Positions 12,925 through 26,269 of a stretch of DNA of 64,000 bases are shown here, in pieces. The translations under genes and the position numbers were made by a program. The DNA lies in assembly GCF_008831285.2 (NCBI RefSeq), contig NC_045138.2:9269205-9333204 (forward strand). Direction: 5' to 3'. Positions within the stretch are counted from its first letter, which is position 1. The number at the start of each line of letters is the position of its first letter. Under the pieces are notes generated by a model that saw nothing but the letters and a program-made list of their open reading frames with translations, did no database searches and was not told the DNA's origin. This DNA is from Nymphaea colorata (lineage: Eukaryota > Streptophyta > Magnoliopsida > Nymphaeales > Nymphaeaceae).

Positions 12925-13110
12925 CTTGATCTTTAGTTACGAGGTTTTCTATAATTGGTTTGTCCATTGTAACTTGAATTTTTGTTCAAGGTTTGCAGCG
13001 AGGTTTTCCTTTCAATGGTTTTTCATCGCAATCTTTCAAGTATTCAATATATTTCATATTGGTTATGAGGTTTTTTTCATGCACAAGTATTTCCATCGTA
13101 ACATGTTAAA
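12925..13110. repeat. Three degenerate ~66-bp tandem units (GTTACGAGGTTTT type)
   Basis: Units begin near 12938, 13000 and 13065 with GTTACGAGGTTTTC, GCAGCGAGGTTTTC and GTTATGAGGTTTTT. Each ends with a CAT-GTAAC-like segment. They lie next to the polypurine-like end of the minus-strand LTR candidate, where plant Copia elements often carry noncoding repeats. Confidence 0.5.
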
Positions 13111-13651
13111 AGTTAGTCCCACATGGACCAAGATTTACATACAAAGAGCAATTGAACCTCCAATCCTGCCTTTCTCTTGTTGTGTTCTCATATATACATC
13201 TAAAAAAGAATACAAGATTTTGATTTAGAACTGAAGTCCTATTCTTAAAAGAATTCAAACATGTATGCATGTAAAATAGTTGATCAATGACCTTTACATT
13301 ATTGAGCTAGGAACCATTTGTGCATGTCTTTATGTGTGAACTACCAAATCAAGATGATTAGATAGATCATGGGTGTTTGCACATCAATTAGTATATTTAT
13401 TGAAATTATATTGCAAATCACATAAGAGTATAGTTAGCTAAAGCACGTAAGTCAGGACCAAATTATATATATATATAATTGAAATCAGTCGGCTACCTAT
13501 GTTACTGATGACTCTTTTTCTTATTTACCCTAAAACGAGTCTTAACACTAAAAACTGTAACCAAAGCAGTGACTATCATCAATGCATTTTTTTTCAGTGT
13601 TTTAAACAATACAAAATTAAAAAAAGCTTAGTCAGCTGATTTATAAATAAA

Positions 13652-13653
<2 letters not shown>

Positions 13654-13737
<84 letters not shown>

Positions 13738-13756
13738 GAAAGAGAGAGAGAGGGAC
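13654..13756. repeat. (TA)n-(GA)n compound microsatellite
   Basis: About 40 TA units with one GT interruption, followed by a GA run. Long Tyr-Ile open frames across it on both strands are artefacts of the dinucleotide. Confidence 0.95.
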
Positions 13757-14029
13757 GGAGAGTCCACTAGGACTGGCAAACCCACCCACTCTCTCTTTAC
13801 GTCTCTTTACCTCATGACCTCTCCAGCCCCTCCCATGCGATCCCACCTTCTCTTCCTCTTCTTCCATGAGAGCATTATTGAAGAGAAAGAGAGAGTATTC
13901 ACATATGCACACACACATGTGAGAACTCAAAGCCAGGCCACATTGACTCAAGAAACAGCTCAAGCAATTATACTCACACTTTGAGGGACACAAAATTTAT
14001 AAAAAGAAAAAAAAAGAGATAGTACGTAC

Positions 14030-16679
14030 CTGGTGCAATGTATCGGGTGGTTCCGAGAGTGGCTGTAAGAGTGGAAGAATTCTGCCCAACTAGAATCTTT
14101 GCAATGCCAAAATCACTGACGTATGCTGTCATCTTCTGATCTAGAAGCACATTACTTGGCATCAGATCACAATGTACTATAGTGTCTGAGTAACCAAGGT
14201 GAAGACATTCTGGAGCACAAGCCACATCAATCATGATATCCAATCTCTGAAAGAGATTCAAGTGATAGTCACCTGAATGTAGACAAACTTCTAGGCCGCC
14301 AAGGGGCTTTGTATTGGAGAACTAAAGCCTTGAAATCTCTACTAGAGCAAGACGTAATGACTTTCACGAGGTTTCAGTGCTTGATTTGGCACATGACTGT
14401 GCACTCGATGTCAAACCTTTTAGATGCTCCCCCAAATAACAAATTAAGGATCTTAACAGCCACTGTCGTTCCATCTGTTAGAATTCCATTGTACACTGAA
14501 CCAAAGCTTCCACTCCCAAGAAAGTTTGCATTGCTCATTGCATGCAATAGCTCTCTGTAAAAAATCGTTGGGAGTGTAATTCCTCATAATCTTTCAATGT
14601 CATCAGGACGTTTTGACAACTCCCTCTTTCTATAGCATGAGATACCAATGAGTGTGCAAACAGTGACCAAAGTGCTGAGCCTCCAATTACGCAAGCAGCA
14701 ATGACTCTAGCCGCATTGCTCTTACTTTGCCTCTATGTTTTGTCTAAGCACAATGGGACATGGAATTTGGGAGCTCCACATAGTGCATGGTTCCCTAGGA
14801 ACGACTCAGCAGAAAGGTTTGCAAACTTTCCACCTCTTGTTATCTCTCCTTCCAATAGATTGAAGGACAAGTCCAAGGCCTGGATGTGTTGAAGTTTCTC
14901 CAATGATTTTGGTATCTCACCGGAAAGCTTGTTGTGGGAAAGGTCAATAGTGTCAAGGCTTAGCATGTGATCAAGTTGTTCAGGAATGTGACCATCAAAT
15001 GTGTTGCAAGAGAGATTCAAATATTCAAGAACTTAGAGCTTTGATAATGATGCAGGCAACTCTCCACTCAGCTTTTTTGCAGAGATATCAATGTTGTCCA
15101 TCATGGCTAAATTTCCGAGATTCAGATGGAGGTGACCACCAAAAGAGTTGTCATGCAAGTGTAGAATCATCAAGTCCTTCAACTCACAAAGACCAGGCGG
15201 TAGAGTTGATGAAAAATTGTTTGAGCTTAGATCCAGCCCTTGCAAACTGGTGAGATTGTTTATAGAGCTTGAAATTGACCTAATTAGCATGTTGTATTGA
15301 ATTTGAAAAATATACATGTGGACCAACTGGTAAAGTGAGTCTGGAATTGAGCCTTCCAATGCATTGCCATAAAGACCTAAGGCCTGTAACCTGTTCATTG
15401 ATCCTATATTTTGTGGAATGAGCCCTTCTATTTTGTTGAATCTCAAATCTAAGGAAATTAACTTGGTTAAATTGGTTAATGCTAATGGTATAGTACCTTC
15501 AATCTCATTAAAGGGAAGGACAACGCACCACAAGGTGGTTGTGAGGTTTCCAATGGAGGCCGGAAGAATACCGTTTAGAAGGTTTCATTCGAGATTAATT
15601 TCTTCTAACATTCGACACTTGGTCAAGGATGTGAGAATGGAAAGCTCACGGCTGCCAGGGGTATTGGTGAACATATTTCCCCAAAGAGAGAGCCTACAAA
15701 GTTGTGTCAAACTACCTAATTCTAATGGTATAGGACCAATAAATTCATTGTCTTCTACAGTAAGAGTTTGGAGACTAGTAGCATTCGAAAAAGAAAGTGA
15801 AAAAGGGCCATCGAAGTTGTTTGCACCCAAGTAGAGTTGTTGGAGATTAGGCAGGCAGCATCCAAGATCTTTAGGGAGATGCCCTGTTAGATGATTGGAC
15901 AAGAAACTCATAGTCTGAAGAGCGGATAGGTTAAACAAGCTCTCAGGTAATGTACCAGTGAGATTGTTCATTTCCACACTAAACAATGTCAAGCGGGTTA
16001 TGCTTCCCAACTCGGAAGGAATGTTCCCGTGCATATGATTTTGACCAATATTAAGGTACTCCAGTTCTGAAAGGTTGGGAAAAGTGACTGGAATGGTTCC
16101 TATGAGCCTGTTACCATAAATGTTTATGCGCTTGAGTTCCAGCAAACTGCCTATGAACTCCGGGATGCTTCCATAGAATTGGTTATCTTGTGCTGACAGT
16201 ATTTGGAGACCTTGACAATGGCTCAGTGTTTGTGGGATCAACCCCTCAAGATTGTTTTTTCCTATAGAAAGATTTTCTAACTGAGGGAGGAGACTAAAAT
16301 CAATGGGAAGATGACCATGGAAACTGTCATTTGTAAGATCAAGAAACTGTAAGAAGGAGAGATTGTTGATATATGGAGAGAGGGTACCTTCAAGTGCCTT
16401 TCCAAAGAGGTTCAGAGCAACTACCCTTTGTGAACCATGACTGCATGAAACTCCATTCCAGTCGCAGAAAGAGATGTTGGAATTCCAATTTGATAACACG
16501 TTATAAGGGTCTTTAATGACAAGGGATTTGAAAGACAGCAATGCAAATTGATCTGTCACGTTGCTCAGAGAAACAAGGGCTGAGGTCACCTCCCTTTGGC
16601 CAAGAACCACAACCAAGGTGAAGGAGGAGAAACACAATAGAAAGACGAGCAGTTGAGGTGACCGACCGGTGGTAGCCAT
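14030..16679 (-). pseudogene. LRR receptor-like kinase pseudogene 1 (class XII, non-RD)
   Basis: Start ATG at 16679 gives a signal peptide (LLVFLLCFSSFTLVVVLG), an LRR cap with CDWNGVSC, and about twenty leucine-rich repeats. The frame holds to 14733 but is cut by stops at 15585-15587, 15033-15035 and 14733-14735. A 1-base deletion near 14670 breaks the frame at the transmembrane segment (ISCYRKRE follows). The kinase part has the G-loop GSGSFGSVY and lysine in AVKIL, a TGA at 14374-14376, non-RD VHCDLMPSN (lysine changed to methionine), DFG, and GTTRYIAP. It ends at a good splice donor at 14030, the conserved intron site of this class. No second kinase exon follows. Functional relatives (FLS2, EFR, Xa21) sense microbial peptides at the plasma membrane. 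This copy cannot encode a working receptor. Confidence 0.93.
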
Positions 16680-17540
16680 GCCCGTCCAACTTGTTAAGCA
16701 GTACATGCATGTGCAGGAATTCAAGGTCCTCAATTTATGTACAGATTCTCTTCTAGAAAAATTGTCCTTTTCTTTTTCCAAGTGGTAGAAGGCTCGGGTC
16801 TTAACTACTTTGGAATGCATTGCTTCATATTTCCAAATTGAGGGCACGGCTAATGATTACATCAATGAGACTCTTTCTTGTTTCCCTTTACCACTTTCAA
16901 GTCTATTCAGTCCCAAATCAAAGTTGCCAATTGAACTTCTTTTTTCCCTAGATATCCCGAACTGGTTGCAACCATGGTCATAGGTATGCTGTCTATCTTT
17001 TAAATGGTGAGGTTTTTCTATCATATAATATGGTTAGCAAGGAGAAAACAAGAAAAGTGTGGTAAATGTTAAAAAAAATTGAGTGAAACTTTAAAGTTAA
17101 GGGAAAATAAGATGAATGGCGTGAAATTAAAAAAAATAAATAGATGGGAAACAAATAAAAATTATAAGTTGGAAACGAGCAGATTAGCAATAAAAAAGTA
17201 TGAAAAAATATCTAAAATGAAAAAAAGGGAAAAAACAAAAAAAAGGTAAGAAGCGTTTCTTTGGCGTGGCATTTCTTTTCTCCAAAAATTTGCTTAAATT
17301 GGCTGGTTCGTTCAAATCTATCCTAAATCAATTTGATCTAGTCCATCTGTTTTAAAAAAAACTAGTGTTTTTTATTATCTTTTATAGGTTGTTTATTTAT
17401 TTTTTAAAAGAATTTAATTTTTATATTTTGTGCTGATTCACAATCAAAACATTTATATCACCAGATCAACCAGCACATGGAAGTTGGTCAGTAACTTCAT
17501 CCACTCGTTTCAAAAGCTGAATTTTCAAAGGTCGCAAACA

Positions 17541-19339
<1,799 letters not shown>

Positions 19340-19560
19340 TAGTTGAAAACATTTTCATGACTGACGAGAACCACCACTTACATATAGGTTGTGAGAGATG
19401 ACAACCAAAATTAGGTAGTAAATATAATCATAAAAAATGCATATTTTTTCTTTTAAAAAACAGTGATAAAACACGAAAAATAAGTCCGCCGTATATAACG
19501 GCAAAAAGATAATTTTTTTGAAAAGAATATCAAAACAAAAAACGTGGTTTTCCCGTGTTT
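19340..19560. repeat. Duplicated segment D, copy 1
   Basis: Matches 45515-45730 closely, around TTACATATAGGTTGTGA-AGATGACAACC. It contains no open frame of note. Confidence 0.8.
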
Positions 19561-19595
19561 TTAATATTTTCTTAAAAAGTTGCTATCTTTATCTT

Positions 19596-19596
<1 letters not shown>

Positions 19597-19634
<38 letters not shown>
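19597..19634. repeat. (TA)n microsatellite
   Basis: TA run with one CA step. It sits between duplicated segment D and the long shared block that follows. Confidence 0.9.
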
Positions 19635-19785
19635 TAAGCAGCTAGTTATAGCCATGACTACCATTCACGTATCTCAAAAATTCAAAAACTTAGATAGAAA
19701 CAGAATTTCGTTGGCATTTGCATGGATAAACATCAATTCCGTGGAAATTTAACAGTTCAACCAAGTTGTTGGTTATGCATAATAC

Positions 19786-19974
19786 CTAGTGTAGAAATGG
19801 TTTCTCGGTTATGATGGAACTTTTGAGTTCATGAAAGAACTTCGGGATTAATTTGAGGCATGTAAAGCATCCAGTTGCTGCTTGATCAGGACCAAGAAAC
19901 AAACATTCAGCAGTGGACGACAGAACCACCACCAAATTTCTCAAAACAGAAGTGAAAGAAATGCTCTCTGTCAC
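19786..19974 (-). other. Conserved 62-codon open frame, possible exon remnant
   Basis: The minus-strand frame beginning MTESISFTSVL contains ECLFLGPDQA and TCLKLIPKFF. Its copy at 59842-60063 keeps the frame and most residues (MAESISFTSVL, ECFFLGPDQA). I do not recognise the family. Two similar copies could reflect recent duplication rather than selection. Confidence 0.35.
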
Positions 19975-21437
19975 TTTATTGTGTTACCTTGTTAGTCAAA
20001 AGCAGAATTTATGTTGCTGGGGATTAGGTCCCCTGCATTTGTTAAGCAAAATCAATCCGTGCAATGCAGAAAGATCAGCAGATTAATGCTAGTATTCGCA
20101 CTGATGTTTCCGAAGAATTGACCCAATCCTTCAAAAGCACACAAAAGGAAACAAGCCAAAACACACAGAAACACGTTAGCGGTTAAAGTGGATAAAAAGA
20201 TAGATTAGTTTCTACGTAAGACTGAAGAAGCCAAAAAGCATGTTATTTGACAATCATTTCTTAGGCGACTTATAGCATAACCAGTACTCAAATATTTAAA
20301 TTCACAAGAAAAATAAGATCAACATTACTTGCACAAGCATATCAGTGCTGTATATGTTAGAATGTGTGTCAGAACCCAACTATAGTTTCAAAATTTTAAC
20401 AGAGGCCAAAATAGGATTTTTCAAAATTTTTTTATAAGTTAAACTAAAATTATGAAATTTACATATCAACGTTTGAAGTTTTTAAAATTTGACACCCCTG
20501 CCTCCATTCCTGGTGTGTAGTAATTGTGGGTCTGTCTAACTTACTACTAACAATTTTGGCTTGATATATAATGTCTTGTTAGATATTGTGGAATTTTAAA
20601 AGTCACTGGTGTCATGTCTTGAAGCATTAACATACCTTAATGGTTTAGGCAAAACCCGAAAAACCATAGCAACAAAAGAACATGAACTTACTGAGCTTTT
20701 TTTTTGCAATGTTTTGTAACATATTTTATTGATGTTTAATCAATTAAATGGATTTCAATTTTATCAAAGTGCTTCCTAAATGTTGTTTGTCACATTCAGG
20801 CCTGTACATAAGTATAAAAATTCAATCGCACAATTAGTATGCTTCACATATATTTCTGATGCTCATATCTTGCTTCAAGGGAGTAATCAAACCTGGTGAT
20901 TGGTCATACAGAATACAATCACAAAAATCCAGCATCAATACGTTAAAGCACACAAATAAGCAACTATTTCACGTAACACTGTAAAACTATCACAATCATA
21001 TATACTTGTGGAAGATAAGTAGATGATGCAAGCCAACAACCACCAACATCAAAATAGGCATCTTAAACGTGTTATCTAAGTGAAAGAATCCATGATCAAA
21101 GATTCAGGCTAGAAGCTCTAGGAACAAAGCAGGAACTGGGGGTCGTCTGGTAATCACAACAGGACATTACTGTTATATGTATCTGCCACGATATTTAGGA
21201 CAGATTCATGGAATGTTGTAACATAATATTACATAAATCTGCCTAATTTTTGGGACTGCTATATAGAACAGTTACATACTGTTATCGTTGGCATATAGAA
21301 AATCAAGTTAGAAAGCATGGAAAATTAAAATGAAAAATAACCTCTCAAAGTTCAACAAAGAGAACTTTAGAATTTGTCATTGAATCGACATGGTCAATGA
21401 TAGCCAAAGAGTCATATAGAGCCAATTCCCCCCAAAT

Positions 21438-21852
21438 TAGGGCTGTCAATGTATGTGAGTTCAATTGGATATCTAACCAAACCAGTTCAAGAAATAACGG
21501 ATATGGAAAAAAATTTAATATCCGATTAAGAAATTGGATTGGATTCAGATTAAGAAATGACATCTGACTGGATTCAGATTCAGATTTGGATGTACATATA
21601 TATCCAATTGAATTTGGATTCAGATTCAGATCCAGAATAGATTTAATTTTAAATAAAAATCTTATATTCAAGTGCTCTTACATTTGAAAATCAGCCAGAG
21701 TTGATTCAAAATTCAAATTCAGATTGTGATATTCGATTTTAGATTCATTGTTTGTATTTGAATCAGAATTTGAATGTGGATATGTGAATATAAAAAACAA
21801 CAGATATAGTTCAAGATTTATCTCATTCGAATCTGATACAATAACATCCCTA
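21438..21852. mobile_element. hAT-like MITE with GGATTCAGATTCAG subterminal repeats
   Basis: Ends TAGGGCTGTCAATG (left) and, reversed, TAGGGATGTTATTG (right) form imperfect inverted repeats. The interior consists largely of drifted GGATTCAGATTCAG and AATCCAATTG motifs in both orientations. Flanking 8-mers CCCCAAAT and CTCCCAAC agree at five positions, so the duplication is weak evidence. A left-truncated copy lies at about 61190-61514 with the same right flank, and a looser relative at 48990-49385. Confidence 0.55.
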
Positions 21853-22284
21853 CTCCCAACTCCAATCACATGACTCCAGAAAGACAGCATTTTTTTTTTA
21901 AAGAACGTTAAAAATGAAAAAAATACGTTTAACCCGTTTGTAACGTTTTTTTGTGTTTTTTCACTTTTTTCATTTTTTTCAAAATTTTTTAATGCTACAT
22001 TTTTTTTTTCATTTTGTATTTTTTATTTGTTGCAAATCTATTTATCTTTTCATGTTTGTGTTACTAGTTTCTCTCTTATTTTATTTTTCACTCATTTTTA
22101 GTTTTTTAAAACTTTTAAACTTTTAAAAATTTACTGTATTTTTTCCATGTTTTTCAAGCTCGCCCTATTATACTCAAGAATAACCTTGCCGTTTAAAACT
22201 CCATGTTGTTATATATATATATATTATATATAGGGCAGATTTTGTATTAAAAAATAGCAGATTATGAATTTTTACGAATTCATG

Positions 22285-22660
22285 GCAGAGGCTGTTAACA
22301 GTGTAAATGCTAGTTCTTCTTAATAAATCCAGTTTCACTTCATATTTAGCTTAGTAATCAACTGATCAACCTTGGTCAAAGCATGTAAATTTAAACTGTC
22401 GAACAGAAGTCCTTAAGAAAGTCATGTTTATTCATGGCATCTATTATTGTTAGATGTCATATGCAAAGTCTGGATGATGTGAAATGTACATGATCTTTAA
22501 ATTTGATGATTGGAAGCTCCAATCTATCACATTTTATTTCAATATGGAAAAAAGATTTCACTGATGCAAGTAATATAGGGACTTTCAGAATGATAAGAAG
22601 AGCTAAGACACTAAATCTAAAACTCTGAATTGATAGGCCGCCAAAAGTTTCAAGGAAAAT
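22285..22660. repeat. Repeat family G, copy 1 (partial)
   Basis: One of four copies, with 45865-46955, 58975-59520 and 62455-63430. The left edge is around AAATGCTAGTTCTT; this copy stops after a minus-strand frame containing FLETFGGLSIQSFRFSVLAL. The farther part, with a second hydrophobic minus-strand frame, is missing here. Confidence 0.8.
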
Positions 22661-22865
22661 GCCGGACCACGGCCAGCCCTCGGCCAAACATAAGTGGGAC
22701 AAGGATGCCGCTGCTCTCCCTTCACCGCAAGTACTAAAAACGCTGAAATGAAACATGGTCCACAATAGCATATGTCCTGCCCTAGAGAGCATCCATTCCT
22801 GTCGAGATAAGCCCCTAGAGCCGGCTTCTTGCCACTAGTGGAGCCACAAGCTTGCTGGGCAGCAC

Positions 22866-23003
22866 TGGAGTGGGCAAGCCTCAACTTTGCGGCCACGAAA
22901 GAGAGTTGCAGGTTCAGAAGATCCTATTCAAATCTGGAGTGGGCAAGCCTCAACTTCGAGGCCACAAAAGAGAGTTGCAGGTTCAGAAGATCCTATTCAA
23001 ATC
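22866..23003. repeat. 69-bp tandem duplication (two units)
   Basis: Units 22866-22934 and 22935-23003 are nearly identical, starting TGGAGTGGGCAAGCCTCAAC. The length, 69, is a multiple of three, so the plus-strand open frame at 22829-23137 reads a 23-residue unit twice. I do not recognise the protein and make no gene call. Confidence 0.95.
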
Positions 23004-24559
23004 AGTACGAGAAATTTCCAACCATGACTAAAAATTTCATGCAATTAAAACAGCTACCCGGTGCGCACAACACAAATGTTCAAAGTTGCGTTCATAACAT
23101 CAGTTCAATAAAAAAAAATGGTCATCCTTCTTCTTAGGATGATTGATTATATGAAAGACAGTTTCTAGGCCATTGTATACAAAAGGAGAGAGAGAGAGTA
23201 GCAAACAATAGTAACATTACTGTGCTTCTTAGATCATGCTCTAAAATAATATCTATTGCATTTAATACAGACCTGTATGATATGCTTGTAAATATTGTAA
23301 ACTTTAATTACATTTGCATCAGTAAAAATCACGTTGGATATACAACTCAATGTAATTGTGTTAAAACAAAAAATATCATTGTTATGAAACAACTTTGTGA
23401 AGACACGTTTCTTGTCCATCGCAAGCATAGAATGAAAAAGGAAGTTCAATAGTCGGTGGTCTCCTTATCAAGATAGATTCCATCAGCCACATTTACAGTT
23501 GGCTACAAATTTTCATTCCTCTTTTGCATTAGAAAGAGAGAGATCCTGAAAAAATGATGAAAACTAAAGCCTTGGAAATCAGGAAGTTAATATACTTTGC
23601 TCGATAACATTTCAGGAGCATAATTTGGATTAAATGAATGAACAGGAAAGGATAAGAAAAGACATGCACAAAGTAGAAGATCAAGGGAACAAATGTTCTG
23701 ATAATATTGCTTTATTAGTAGTTGGTCAAATTCAGAGAATTTGTATAACACAGGAAGCCAGTTAAAAGCAAAGCAAATTTTAAAAAGAAAGGAAAAATTA
23801 GGCCTAGCTGTTTCATAGTTTATTGAAAGAAAAAAAAGAAAAGCAACGGAGAACTTCCTCACACACTCACACACACACACACACACACACACAGAGGGAG
23901 GGAGAGAGAGAGAGAGAACCTTATTGCCCAAGCTACTCATGAGTCCACAATCAATCCAGGAGATGCTGGTATGGCAGATGTATCTATGGGGTTCCTTCTC
24001 ACCCACCTAGGCACCATGATTCTGTCCATCTGATTGTTCAATAAAGGTTATATGATAGATTTAAAGAAGTCAATCAAATTTTACAAAAAAAACAGTTGGA
24101 AATCAATCAGATTCTGTTCAAATTCACTGCCATCTATGCTGGACATTTTCTTCCCATTTTCCAGTAGCAATTTCTGATTTTTGATGCAAAATATGAGCTT
24201 TTTTGTTAAAAAAATGGAGCTTTTGTGCAGAAACATATTAAGGCTGTGTCTAGGATGATTTGGAAACCAGACTCAACAGAAATTGATCCACATTAGGTTG
24301 GATTTTGATGAAATCATGCCCACAGTTTAAATTTCCAAATTTAAATATATTGCCCACAGTTTAAATTTCTAAAATTCCAGCTGCCACTCTTGACTTTCAG
24401 CAAGAAAAAACTTGATTTTCTGGTTCAATTCAACGCAGCAGAGATGGAGAGATGAAGAGAGACATAGGCAATGTAAATGAGAGAGAGAGAGAGGCAGAAA
24501 GAAATCTATGGAGAGATCAAGAGAGAGACAGGCGATCGATGGTGTGAACTCTAGTGAAC
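23004..24559. other. Intergenic stretch without a supported gene
   Basis: AT-rich, with a (CA)n(GA)n microsatellite at about 23860-23920. A short stretch around TTGCCCACAGTTTAAATTTC is nearly repeated near 24318 and 24351. Several open frames exist on both strands but none has splice context or a known domain. Confidence 0.5.
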
Positions 24560-26265
24560 TTACCATGCATTGAGAACCAGAGTGCAGAGCTTCTTTTGCT
24601 GCCTCCTTTTTTCGACCGTCACTCCTTCAATCACCACTCTGCGCTACTTCTCTTGCCTTTACTACTATCAGATTTTAAACACAGGCATACAATAGACACT
24701 AACATTTTAAAGACAAGGGTCATTTTCGACAAGGAGAGAGTGAGAGTCGTTGTTGTTTGTAATGGAAAGGGATTGTGGTTGTTCCTAATGAAAGGCCAAA
24801 CCAACACACAGTGTTGGATGTGTCACTAATCGAGTGTCTTCCCCTTTTCCTGCCTCGGCCGTATCCTCAGTACTCTGGAATCATGTTCCCCCATGTGGAA
24901 GTGTCAACAATCGCCTTCCCTTCCTTACCAGCTGTCCTCCCATTTTCTCTTTTTGACAAACCTGGTGGTGAGTCGTTCACCATCACCTCACTCTCCAAAC
25001 CAATCATTTCTTTGATAGTTTTCATTCCATCCAAACAACGAGAATGCTAAAATTTATTTTTTAATGGAGGAGAAAGAATCAAACCTGATGAGGACTCATG
25101 GTTCTCGCCTTCGATTCTTTTTGTTATCAATTGATTCTCCATCTCCTGCTCTATCTTCCCAGCAATTGCTGGTCTCCTGTCAATCAATCTCTGCATTCCA
25201 ATCTTTCTGGGTCTAACGTTCCTTTTCAACTTCCATCTGCCTATGGAGAAACCAAAACTTGTTATCCCCCAATTCTGGTTCTCCTTTTGATCTGGGTCTC
25301 TCCTTTATTAACTCCTCATTTTTTCCCAATTTTTTTTTCTTATTCTCTCCCTGCCACTCCTTACCTCTCCTGACATAATGATAATTTCCAATTCCTTCCA
25401 CCCATCTTTCTTTGCCACACCCTCTTGAAAAGAAACCACCAATTGATTAACTCTACACCGACTTGCCATATGAATATATATTTGCTTTGCAATGGGAGGA
25501 AATTTTAATATTACTCACATAGTTGGTTTCTTGAATAACAATTTCTCCCTCTTCCAATTTCAATTCAACCTCGGATTTTGGATTGAAATCCATTGCTACC
25601 TACACACAAATTCTGCAAGCCCATGCTTGACATCGATTGAGTATGGATGTCATCTTCCATCGGTTTTCCCCATAGCACTCTGGCAATAGATTGCAAAGTG
25701 CATCGATTCCATAAAATACTGGCAAATTAGGAACCCTAATCCAGATTGGCACTCTTATATTCTCCTCAATCGATAAGGAAAGGAGCATCTTAGATCCCAT
25801 CTGCTGGCAATCATCACTCTTCCACCCAGTTTCCATTCTCCCCTTCTAAAAACTACCCTGAGTTCGTCCACACTGTGAACCCTTACAAGAAAGCATCCCT
25901 TCCTAAGAAAGAGAACTTAAGGTTTGCAAATTCTCTTCATGGACTTATCAGATCATTAGCAATGCTAGCATAAACAATGATCTTCTTCTATATGTCTCCA
26001 ATGAAACAGCCAATCACAGTCCAACGAAAGGGCTGCTTCATCTTTTCCAAAACTCTTGAAGCCATCTTGAATTGAGAGTTCCTCAATATCCACTTCTGAA
26101 TCTTAATGATGAGAGCCACAGATTTGCACCCACAATCTTGTCGTTGAGGATTTACCAGGGAGATATCGATTATCAGAAACCCGAGAAGGTCCGCCCTTTT
26201 CGAACACCCTTCCTCCCTCCATTCCACTTCCAAAATTCTTGTCCATGGATTACCAAATATCATAA
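24560..26265 (-). mobile_element. LINE ORF1 remnant (DUF4283-like)
   Basis: Read on the minus strand from 26265 down, broken frames match the ORF1 of plant LINEs. A DUF4283-type core (IRVPIWIRVPNLPVFYGID, near 25740) is followed by the post-core region with PPGLSKREN and TAGKEGKAIV near 24900-25000. In autonomous elements ORF1 binds the element RNA. Stops and frameshifts divide it, and no reverse transcriptase follows. Part of it recurs at 51560-52125. Confidence 0.6.
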
Positions 26266-26269
26266 CTTG

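Larger units (their letters stand above)
13145..17540. repeat. Segmental duplication block A, copy 1 (LRR-kinase block)
   Basis: Recurs at about 39937-44190 in the same order and orientation. It starts with a near-identical segment around CCAATCCTGCCTTTCTCTTG, passes through the whole kinase pseudogene, and ends in shared AT-rich sequence around TTTTGTGCTGATTCACAA. A 130-base compound microsatellite is inserted only in this copy near 13654. Confidence 0.85.
19640..22660. repeat. Segmental duplication block E, copy 1
   Basis: Collinear with about 59755-62860. Shared landmarks include AGCAGCTAGTTATAGCCATG at the left end, a minus-strand open frame (19786-19974), a hAT-like MITE (21438-21852), a zone of AAAACGTT-type homopolymers (21890-22180), a short TA run and repeat family G. 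Parts present here between 21020 and 21440 are deleted from the other copy. Confidence 0.85.

Noticed and set aside
13594-13993. Long open frames of alternating Tyr-Ile on both strands, also near 5450, 17780 and 61700
   Set aside because: They are translations of (TA)n microsatellites and have no protein meaning.
14374-14376. Shared TGA as programmed readthrough or selenocysteine
   Set aside because: Plants lack selenocysteine insertion, and both copies have many other lesions, so plain inheritance of a stop is simpler.
14309-14560. Plus-strand frames opposite the kinase pseudogenes (also 15418-15834 and 40658-40918)
   Set aside because: Antisense shadows of the minus-strand kinase and LRR sequence.
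23587-24006. 139-codon minus-strand frame as a gene
   Set aside because: Half of it is translated microsatellite; the remaining part has no recognisable domain.
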